Assembly: GCA_017995495.1 (NCBI GenBank) | Contig: JAGOIS010000018.1 | Location: 1 to 14,976, forward strand | Direction of reading: 5' to 3' | Source: Candidatus Cloacimonadota bacterium | GTDB taxonomy: Bacteria > Cloacimonadota > Cloacimonadia > Cloacimonadales > Cloacimonadaceae | Length of the DNA: 14,976 nt | Shown: in pieces, positions 6,120-12,435 of the stretch | Position numbering within the stretch: the stretch's first letter is position 1 | Layout: every line of letters begins with the position of its first letter | Made by a program: the position numbers and the translations under genes | The notes under the pieces: model-generated | The model's input: the letters and a program-made list of their open reading frames with translations, nothing else | Databases searched by the model: none | What the model was told of the DNA's origin: nothing

Positions 6120-7009
6120 GCCTGTCCCCCCACCTGACCAGCTTGCTGAACAGCTTTGTCTTTTACATCAGGGTGGAAAAGGGGATGGCGGAAAACAGCG
6201 TGGAAAGCTACCGCCGGGATGTTCTGGATTTTCTGGGCTGGAAAGAGCTTCGGATCGGGCAATACAGGCAGGAACACGTCAGCCGCTACCTGTCAGAATT
6301 GATGGAAGCCGGGCTGGTGGACGCTTCCGTGGCCCGCAAGCGGGTTGCCCTGAAACAGTTTTTCGGCTTTCTGGCGGATAACGGAGAGCAGGTGGAGGTC
6401 GATTTCGACCAGGTGCCGAAGATCAAGCCGGGACAGCATCTGCCAGACTTTCTGAACGTGGAGACCATGCTGGGATTTCTGGACGGATTGCCGCAGGAAA
6501 CAACCCTGCAAAAGCGAAACCAGGCGATGCTCGAACTGCTGTATTGCACAGGCCTGCGCATCTCCGAACTGCTGGGTCTCACCACCCACGATATCAATTT
6601 TGGCGAAGGTGTGATCCTGGTACGCGGCAAAGGCTCGAAACAACGCTTCGTCCCCTTTGTGGAAAGCGTGGGCATCCTGCTCGGCAACTATCTGGCGCAA
6701 ACCCGCCCCGCCCTGCTGCAATTGAACCAGACCGACGTGCTGTTCCTCAACAACCGGGGACACAAACTCACCCGGATGGGTTTTTGGAAGATCCTGCGCC
6801 AGGCGGCGCTAGATGCGGGCATCAAACAGGAGATCACGCCTCACACCTTCCGCCATTCCTTCGCCACCCACCTGCTGGAGGGCGGCGTCAACCTGCGGAT
6901 CGTGCAGGTTTTGCTGGGCCATTCCAGCCTGAACACAACCCAGATATACACGCACGTTGACACGCGTTATCTGATTGAAACACATAGAATGTATCATCCA
7001 AGAGCTTAA
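6116..7009 (+). CDS. xerD: Tyrosine recombinase of the XerC/XerD family
   Basis: Site-specific recombinase that resolves chromosome dimers at dif with FtsK; in some bacteria a single Xer does this. At 297 aa it has the full Xer layout: an N-terminal SAM-like core-binding domain (about 1-95, with SVESYRRDVLDFL) and a catalytic domain. The catalytic set is complete: Arg148 (CTGLRISELLGL), Lys172 (RGKGSKQR), His243 and Arg246 (TPHTFRHSFATHLLE), His269 (LLGHSSLNTTQIYTH) and nucleophile Tyr278. The positions nearly coincide with those of E. coli XerD (148, 172, 244, 247, 270, 279). The length, the lack of extra domains and the guaB-coupled position argue for a housekeeping Xer rather than a phage integrase. 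Whether it is XerC or XerD cannot be settled here. No dif site is recognised in the window. The gene overlaps guaB by 4 bp and an inverted repeat spans its stop. Confidence 0.9.
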   Translation: MSLSPHLTSLLNSFVFYIRVEKGMAENSVESYRRDVLDFLGWKELRIGQYRQEHVSRYLSELMEAGLVDASVARKRVALKQFFGFLADNGEQVEVDFDQVPKIKPGQHLPDFLNVETMLGFLDGLPQETTLQKRNQAMLELLYCTGLRISELLGLTTHDINFGEGVILVRGKGSKQRFVPFVESVGILLGNYLAQTRPALLQLNQTDVLFLNNRGHKLTRMGFWKILRQAALDAGIKQEITPHTFRHSFATHLLEGGVNLRIVQVLLGHSSLNTTQIYTHVDTRYLIETHRMYHPRA

Positions 7010-7022
7010 GCTATGGATGATA
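6992..7022. promoter_or_regulatory. Inverted repeat across the xer stop codon, before the binding-protein gene
   Basis: TATCATCCA (6992-7000) and TGGATGATA (7014-7022) are perfect 9-bp inverted arms separated by 13 bp. The spacer contains a perfect 10-bp palindrome, AGCTTAAGCT (7003-7012). The xer stop TAA is at 7007-7009, and the next gene's GGAG is at 7029-7032. No T run follows, so it is a poor terminator. It could be an operator, an RNA processing or attenuation hairpin, or a recombination site. The function is unknown. Confidence 0.4.
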
Positions 7023-7039
7023 TTATATGGAGCAACTAA

Positions 7040-8020
7040 ATGAAAAAAAAGATCACTATAGCGATCACGATCCTCCTCCTGCTGCTGACGCTCAGCCCCG
7101 GGTGCAAAAAACATAATGAGGAAGTGAAACTGCGCAGGGTGCGGGTGGTGCTGGATTGGACGCCGAACACCAACCACGCGGGCGTGTATGTGGCGCGAGA
7201 GCTTGGCTACTACAAGGAACAGGGGTTGGAGGTGGAGATCATCCAGCCTGGCGAAAACACGGCGGAAAAGATCGTCGCCGGCGGCCAGGCCGAGTTTGGC
7301 TTCAGCTATCAGGAAAGTGTGACCATCGCACGGTCGCAGAGCATTCCGGTGAAATCGATCGCGGCGGTGATCCAGCACAACACCTCCGGCTTTGCCTCAC
7401 TGCAAGAGGCCAACATCACCTCCGCCCAAGACTTCATGGGCAGGAAATACGGCAGTTCCGGCTGGCCTTCCGAACTGGAGATAATGAAGCAGGTGATGCG
7501 GGCTGGAAAAGCCGATTATGACAGTGTTACAGTTGTCTCCGGCGTCTACGATTTCTTTTCCACCATCGGCAAAGACGTGGATTTTGAATGGATCTATTAC
7601 GGCTGGGACGGGGTGCAGGCGCGCTTGAAGGGGATCGGGATCAACTTCATGCCGGTGCGGGAGATCGACCGGGTGTTTGATTTTTACACCCCTGTGCTGA
7701 TCACCAACGACCTGATGGCCAATTCCGAGCCCGCGCTGATGCGGCAATTCCTGGCGGCGACCTCCAAGGGTTATGAGCACTGCATCAAAGACCCCTCAAA
7801 ATCCGCCGAACTGCTGTCCAAGGCGGTGCCGGAGCTGGACCGCGACCTGGTGAAAGCCAGCCTGGAGTATCTGAGCGGCGAATTCCAGTCCGACGCCACC
7901 CGCTGGGGCCAGCAGGACCTGATGGTGTGGAAACGCTTCGCGGACTGGATGTACTCCAAACGGATCATCCGCATCGGCATCAAGCCGGACGAAGCTTTCA
8001 CCAACGAATACCTGCCCTGA
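7040..8020 (+). CDS. NMT1/THI5-like ABC transporter substrate-binding lipoprotein
   Basis: This 326-aa protein is a periplasmic binding protein of the NMT1/THI5-like family, whose bacterial members (ThiY, RibY, YtlA) capture thiamine-pyrimidine precursors, flavins or related compounds. It opens with a basic and Leu-rich signal (MKKKITIAIT, ILLLLL) and a Cys at 22 within LSPGC. The lipobox is atypical (Ser at -3), but lipidation is plausible. The family signature LDWTPNTNHAGVYVA (38-52) is followed by GYYKEQGLEVEI, AEFGF, the hinge-proximal DFMGRKYG and SSGWPSELE, and the FYTPVLITN strand. GGAG lies 7 nt before the ATG. The stop overlaps the start of the ABC ATPase (ATGA), so the two work together. 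The ligand cannot be fixed from sequence; a pyrimidine or flavin precursor is the best guess. No TPP or FMN riboswitch is visible upstream. Confidence 0.85.
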   Translation: MKKKITIAITILLLLLTLSPGCKKHNEEVKLRRVRVVLDWTPNTNHAGVYVARELGYYKEQGLEVEIIQPGENTAEKIVAGGQAEFGFSYQESVTIARSQSIPVKSIAAVIQHNTSGFASLQEANITSAQDFMGRKYGSSGWPSELEIMKQVMRAGKADYDSVTVVSGVYDFFSTIGKDVDFEWIYYGWDGVQARLKGIGINFMPVREIDRVFDFYTPVLITNDLMANSEPALMRQFLAATSKGYEHCIKDPSKSAELLSKAVPELDRDLVKASLEYLSGEFQSDATRWGQQDLMVWKRFADWMYSKRIIRIGIKPDEAFTNEYLP

Positions 8021-8775
8021 TGCCAAACATCCTCAGCGCCCGCGGACTCAGCAAATCCTTCCTACTGCAGGGAGAACCGCAGCTGATCCTGCACAATGTG
8101 GATTTCGAGATGCGTGACCAGAGCTTCGTTTGCGTGGTGGGAGGCAGCGGTTGCGGCAAGAGCACGTTTTTGGAACTTCTGGCCGGGATCACCAGACCGG
8201 ACACGGGAGGGATCTTTTTTCGAGATGAGGAGATAACGGGCCAGAGCGGCAGGCTGGGCTACATGCCCCAGGACGACCTGCTCTTTCCCTGGCTGGATGT
8301 GGTGGACAACGCCCTGATCCCAGTGCGCATCCGGGGCGGAAGCATCCCTGCCGCCAGAGAGCGAGTGAGGAAACTGCTGCCGGTTTTTGGCTTGGATGAA
8401 CACGCCTCCCACCTGCCCTATCAGCTCAGCGGCGGGTTGCGCCAGCGAGCCGCTTTTCTGCGCACCTGCATGATGGACACCGAACTGCTGTTGCTGGACG
8501 AGCCCTTCGCCAGCCTGGACGCCATCACCCGCCTGCAATTACAGAACTGGCTGGCAGAGATCACGCGGGAACTGAAACTGAGCATCATCCTGGTTACCCA
8601 CGACATCAGCGAGGCGATCAAGCTGGCGGACGTGATCCTGGTGATGAAGAGCAGGCCGGGGAGTTTTGTGGCGAGTTATGAACTGCGGCGGGGCAATGCC
8701 ATGTCGGAGGTGGAATTGAAGGTGCTGAAAGAGGGGATCCTGGTACTGGTGGAGGGCAAGAAGGAGAAAGTTTAG
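8020..8775 (+). CDS. ABC transporter ATP-binding protein (SsuB/TauB/ThiZ-like)
   Basis: This 251-aa importer ATPase powers uptake through a membrane permease. All motifs are present: Walker A GGSGCGKST (41-49), Q-loop YMPQDDLLFPW (81-91), signature LSGGLRQR (136-143), Walker B LLLLDEP (156-162) with catalytic Glu161, D-loop SLD (165-167) and switch His194 (LVTHD). The MPQDxLLPW-type Q-loop and the length fit the nitrate/sulfonate/taurine/thiamine-pyrimidine subfamily, which is the normal partner of NMT1-like binding proteins. The start at 8020 overlaps the upstream stop by ATGA and gives a normal N-terminus (MPNILSARGLSKSF); an upstream in-frame ATG at 7927 only adds residues inside the previous gene. 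No permease gene follows. The next gene is on the other strand and its stop region overlaps this one by 4 bp. Confidence 0.92.
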   Translation: MPNILSARGLSKSFLLQGEPQLILHNVDFEMRDQSFVCVVGGSGCGKSTFLELLAGITRPDTGGIFFRDEEITGQSGRLGYMPQDDLLFPWLDVVDNALIPVRIRGGSIPAARERVRKLLPVFGLDEHASHLPYQLSGGLRQRAAFLRTCMMDTELLLLDEPFASLDAITRLQLQNWLAEITRELKLSIILVTHDISEAIKLADVILVMKSRPGSFVASYELRRGNAMSEVELKVLKEGILVLVEGKKEKV

Positions 8776-9602
8776 AGGCTGAACCTGGGATCGAGGATCA
8801 CGATCTGGTCGTGGTGGACGCGGCGCAGGTCGTTCACGTGGCGGATGAGGAAGTACTCCCTTTCCAATTGGATCAGGCGGGCTTTGAGGCTGTCCTTGAT
8901 CTCTTCGAAGGGTACCGGCTGGCTGAGCTTGCGGTCAGTGACCAGCAGGATGTGAAAACCGTAGCGGGTTTTGAACACATCGCTGATCTGGCCTGGCTGG
9001 AGAGCGAAGGCGATCTCTTCGATCCGGGGGATCATGCGGCCGCGGGGAAACCAGCCCAGATCGCCGTATCGAGCTCCGGAGGGGCATTGGGAATGGTTGG
9101 GGCAAAAATTGACGAAATCATCCTTGGTGCGGATCCGCGCCCTGAGCTCCCTGGCCTTGCTTTCGGCTTCAGGCTCATCCAGCCGGAACAGGATATGCGA
9201 AGCCCGCACGGCTTCCGGGGCAAAAAACACTTCTGACTGGTCCTCGTAAAAAGCCAGCAGCTTCTCGTCGGCGATGAGCACATCGTGGGCGACCACCTGG
9301 CTGACATATTTCCTGAGCACGATCTTCTGGCGGATGCGGTCTTCCATCAATTGGGTCTGCTCATCGTCCCGGGGCGCTTCCTCTATGTCATCGAGGGTCT
9401 CGAGGAGAGCGCTGTCAAATTCATCCTCAGTCACCTCAATACCCATCTGCCGGGCCTGATGCAGCAGCAAACAGCGGTCTATGACCCTGTTCAGGGCTTG
9501 CGCCAGGGCCATCTGACCGTCCTGTCCGATCAGCTTCCCGCTTTCGTTGAGGACCTCGTCCTCAGAGATGTTCAGGTCAAAAACCTTCGCTACCAGATGC
9601 AT
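8772..9602 (-). CDS. Parvulin-type peptidyl-prolyl isomerase without signal peptide
   Basis: This 276-aa protein has a C-terminal parvulin (PpiC) domain at about 130-227: VRASHILFRLDE, then CPSGARYGDLGWFPRGRMIP, EEIAFALQPGQISDVFKTRYGFHILLV. The N-terminal 120 residues are helical and resemble the chaperone region of SurA/PrsA/NifM-type proteins (ALNRVIDRCLLLHQARQMGIEVTEDEF). It starts MHLVAKVFDL with no signal peptide or lipobox. An in-frame TGA at 9617-9615, five codons upstream, excludes a missed N-terminus, and GAGG sits 5 nt before the ATG. It is therefore predicted to be cytoplasmic, unlike SurA or PrsA, as is known for NifM. Cys167 and Cys173 bracket the active-site loop. It is the last gene of the nucleoside kinase-mutL-miaA operon, 7 bp after miaA. 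The client is unknown. Confidence 0.87.
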   Translation of the reverse strand: MHLVAKVFDLNISEDEVLNESGKLIGQDGQMALAQALNRVIDRCLLLHQARQMGIEVTEDEFDSALLETLDDIEEAPRDDEQTQLMEDRIRQKIVLRKYVSQVVAHDVLIADEKLLAFYEDQSEVFFAPEAVRASHILFRLDEPEAESKARELRARIRTKDDFVNFCPNHSQCPSGARYGDLGWFPRGRMIPRIEEIAFALQPGQISDVFKTRYGFHILLVTDRKLSQPVPFEEIKDSLKARLIQLEREYFLIRHVNDLRRVHHDQIVILDPRFSL

Positions 9603-9609
9603 GTTTTCC

Positions 9610-10533
9610 TCAGTTCAGAGATAATTGCCAATCCCTAACATGGGCGGCTATCTCAGATAAAATACCTGCATCCGAGCCCAATGTCAAATCAAACTTGATT
9701 TTGCGGTACCAAGTGCATTGCCGCTTGGCATAGTTACGGGTGTGCTGGGCGGCCAGAGCGGCACAATCCTGAAGGGAGACGGCTTCCGTCAGGTGGGGTA
9801 GAAACTCCTTGTAGCCCACGCTGTTGAGTCCGGGCGAGGAAGCGTCGAAGCCCATTGACAACAAGTTTTTTATCTCTTCCAGCAGGCCCTGTCCCAGCAT
9901 GGAAGCCACGCGGGCATCGATCCTCGCGTAGAGGGCGGCGCGGGGCGGATCGATGAGGATGCGGAAAGCCCTGAAGCCGCTTTGCTCACGCTGCCGGCGC
10001 CAATGTTCGCTGATGGGTACGCCCGTGGCCAGGAAAACCTCCAGACCTCGCAAAACCCGCTGCCTGTCGTTGCCGCTGATGCCGGCAGTGAAGGCAGGAT
10101 CAAGCTCTTTCAGCTCCCGGTGCAGGCTCTCCAGACCCTCCCCGGCCAGGCGTAGTTTCAGCTGCCGGCGCAGGCTGGGATCGATGCTGATATGAGGAAA
10201 TAGCCCCCGCAGCAGGGCATTGACGTAGAGTCCCGTTCCGCCGCAGACAAGAGGGATCCTGTCCCGCCGGTGAAGGCCGTCGATGATGTGGGTGGCGTCC
10301 GCGCAGAATCTGCCGGCGTTGTAGCTTTCGTCAGGTTCGATGATATCGATCAGGTGGTGGGGCACAGCTTCGAGATCCCGGGCGGAAGGTTTGGCGGTGC
10401 CGATGTCCATGCGCCTGTAAACCTGGCGTGAATCGGCGGAGATGATCTCGGTTCCCAGCTCCTGTGCCAGAGCCAGGGCCAGGGCTGATTTTCCCGAAGC
10501 GGTGGGCCCTTCGAGAGTGATCAGGGGGATCAT
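9610..10533 (-). CDS. miaA: tRNA dimethylallyltransferase
   Basis: Transfers a dimethylallyl group to N6 of A37 in tRNAs reading UNN codons, the first step to ms2i6A, which stabilises codon pairing. The 307-aa protein has the P-loop EGPTASGKS (8-16), the ISADSRQVYRRMDIGTAKP block (31-49) that contacts A37 and the tRNA, PHHLIDI (58-64), the VCGGTGLYVNALLRG strand-turn (96-110), and the NYAKRQCTWYRK motif near the C-terminus. The length and motif order are standard. The start at 10533 overlaps the mutL stop by ATGA and gives a normal N-terminus (MIPLITLEGPT); a longer in-frame start at 10605 lies inside mutL and is rejected. The mutL-miaA pairing is conserved in many bacteria. The parvulin gene follows after 7 bp. 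Confidence 0.96.
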   Translation of the reverse strand: MIPLITLEGPTASGKSALALALAQELGTEIISADSRQVYRRMDIGTAKPSARDLEAVPHHLIDIIEPDESYNAGRFCADATHIIDGLHRRDRIPLVCGGTGLYVNALLRGLFPHISIDPSLRRQLKLRLAGEGLESLHRELKELDPAFTAGISGNDRQRVLRGLEVFLATGVPISEHWRRQREQSGFRAFRILIDPPRAALYARIDARVASMLGQGLLEEIKNLLSMGFDASSPGLNSVGYKEFLPHLTEAVSLQDCAALAAQHTRNYAKRQCTWYRKIKFDLTLGSDAGILSEIAAHVRDWQLSLN

Positions 10534-12434
10534 AACTGGCGTTTGAATTTCTTCTCGAAATCCGCCAAGGTCATTTTGAGGATCAGCGGCCTGCCGTGAG
10601 GGCAAAAATAAGGCATCTGGCAGGCGAAGAGCTGGTTGATGAGGTTGAGCATTTCCTTGCGGGTGAGCTTTTTACCAGCCTTGATCGCGGCCTTGCAGGC
10701 GATGGACTTGGCCAGGGATTCCCGGAAATCGGAGTTGAGTTCCAGTTCCTCTTCAAGCTGTTTGAGGATCTCGATGAAGATCTTGCCTCCCTGCCAGTCA
10801 TCCAACTCGGCCGGGATCTCCTCGATCACAAGGGAGTCGCCGCTAAATTTCTTAAGCACGAAGCCTGTTTTTTCCAGCAGTTCAAGGTTTTGTTCCACCA
10901 GTTCGCGGATCTCGCTGGCAACGATCGGGGGAATGTCGATCACCAGGGGGATGATCAGTTTCTGCCTCACCGGCGGGGCGCCCTGAACGCGCTGCAGCAG
11001 CTTTTCGTAGATGATGCGCTCGTGAGCGGCGTGTTGGTCGATGATCACCAGGCCGTCTTCCACCTGGATGAAAATGTAGGTGTTGTGCAGTTGCCAGGGA
11101 TTGATGTAATCCTCTTCGTTGCGCAGCAGCAGGCGATACTGGAATGACTCGTTGGGCAGGTCTCCCGCTATCTCGAGTTGTTGCTCGGTATCCTTCTTGT
11201 CCGCGTCCACCAGCGGCAGCTCCATTTTGTCCGCTTTCCGCTCTGGCGCGCCGGGCGGAGGGAAGATCTCCTCCTGGTAAAGGTTGCCGAATTCCTTTTT
11301 ATACTCCGAGAAGCGGGGAACGTCCACCCTGCTGCTGTAGATGCTGCGCTCGGCGAAGGTGGCGTCATCGACCTTGCTGGCATGATCGAATTTATCGCGG
11401 GCAGTGGCAAATTTCTCGTGTTCATAGGCTTTCAGGGCGTCGGTGAGGGTTAGAAAGACCAGGGAATGCACCTTCTGTTGTTCGCGGAATCTCACTTCCA
11501 GCTTGGCGGGATGGACGTTCACGTCTATCTGCTCCACCGGGATGTGCAGAAAGAGCAGGTAAGGCGGCGTGGTGCCCTTTTGCCAGACTCTGGTTTTGAG
11601 GATGAAAGGTTCGTAGGCGCTTCTGATCGCGTGTTTCACCGTTTTGTCCGTGATATAGCGTCCGTTGATGAAGCTGTACTGCATGTCCACCAGTTTGTCG
11701 CTGCGATCCTCGAGGCCGAAGATGTAGCCTTCCAGACGGTAACCATCCTGTTCGGCGCTGATGGGGATGATGTCGTCAGTGAAGAATCCCGAGCCAAACA
11801 CCTCACCCATCCTCTGTTCCCGGTTTTCCGCCACCATGAAGGACAGCTTCTGCTGGCCATCCACAAAGAGCTTGAAGCCGATGCCGGGGTGGAGCACGGC
11901 TTGATAATGAACGTATTTGAGGATGTGGCGCAGTTCGGTCGGGGCGCTTTTGAGAAATTTCCTCCTCGCAGGCAGGGCTTTGAAGAGGCCCCGGACGGTG
12001 ATGTTGGTGCCGGGATTGGAGGAGGCCTGCCCCATCTTGAGCAGGCGGCCAAAATCGAAATCGACCTGGGTGGCCACCTCGCTGGCGGTGTCGCGGGTGA
12101 TCAGGGTGAGGTTGCTCACGCTGGCGATGCTGGACAGGGCTTCGCCCCTAAAACCGAGGGTGCCGATGCTGATAATGTCACCCACTGTCTTGATCTTGCT
12201 GGTGGCATGGCGTTCAAAGGCCAGCAAAGCGTCGTCGGGACTCATGCCGCCACCGTTGTCGCTCACCTGGATCAGGTCCTTGCCGCCGTTTTCCACCGCC
12301 ACCAGGATCTGAGTCGCGGCAGCATCGATCGCGTTTTCCACCAGTTCTTTCACCACCGAGGCCGGCCGTTCGATCACCTCGCCCGCGGCGATCTTGTTGC
12401 GCACATCGTCGGCCAGAATGTGGATCTTGTTCAT
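10530..12434 (-). CDS. mutL: DNA mismatch repair protein MutL, endonuclease type
   Basis: Links MutS mismatch recognition to strand incision. The 634-aa protein has the GHL ATPase motifs VVKELVENAIDA (27-38, catalytic Glu30), DNGGGM (59-64) and GTLGFRGEALSSIASV (91-106), then VRGLFKALPARRKF and the transducer motif QIDVNVHPAKLEVRF (302-316). After a linker (about 340-430) the C-terminal dimerisation domain carries the metal-dependent nuclease motif DQHA-x2-E-x4-E (Asp466, His468, Glu472, Glu477), the ACK motif (579-581) and CPHGRP (611-616). This is the nicking-competent MutL found in bacteria without MutH and Dam-directed repair. The true start is at 12434 (MNKIHILADDVRNKIAAGEVIERP); a longer frame from 12692 is an out-of-frame shadow of the upstream gene. 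It lies 1 bp after the nucleoside kinase gene and overlaps miaA by 4 bp. Confidence 0.97.
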   Translation of the reverse strand: MNKIHILADDVRNKIAAGEVIERPASVVKELVENAIDAAATQILVAVENGGKDLIQVSDNGGGMSPDDALLAFERHATSKIKTVGDIISIGTLGFRGEALSSIASVSNLTLITRDTASEVATQVDFDFGRLLKMGQASSNPGTNITVRGLFKALPARRKFLKSAPTELRHILKYVHYQAVLHPGIGFKLFVDGQQKLSFMVAENREQRMGEVFGSGFFTDDIIPISAEQDGYRLEGYIFGLEDRSDKLVDMQYSFINGRYITDKTVKHAIRSAYEPFILKTRVWQKGTTPPYLLFLHIPVEQIDVNVHPAKLEVRFREQQKVHSLVFLTLTDALKAYEHEKFATARDKFDHASKVDDATFAERSIYSSRVDVPRFSEYKKEFGNLYQEEIFPPPGAPERKADKMELPLVDADKKDTEQQLEIAGDLPNESFQYRLLLRNEEDYINPWQLHNTYIFIQVEDGLVIIDQHAAHERIIYEKLLQRVQGAPPVRQKLIIPLVIDIPPIVASEIRELVEQNLELLEKTGFVLKKFSGDSLVIEEIPAELDDWQGGKIFIEILKQLEEELELNSDFRESLAKSIACKAAIKAGKKLTRKEMLNLINQLFACQMPYFCPHGRPLILKMTLADFEKKFKRQL

Positions 12435-12435
12435 G

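Noticed and set aside
7010..7039. TATTAT as a -10 of a promoter for the ABC genes
   Set aside because: No -35 at the right spacing, and the start point would fall after the GGAG ribosome site.
10534..10605. Longer MiaA starting at 10605
   Set aside because: The extra residues come from the 3' end of mutL in another frame. The normal MiaA start overlaps the mutL stop by ATGA.
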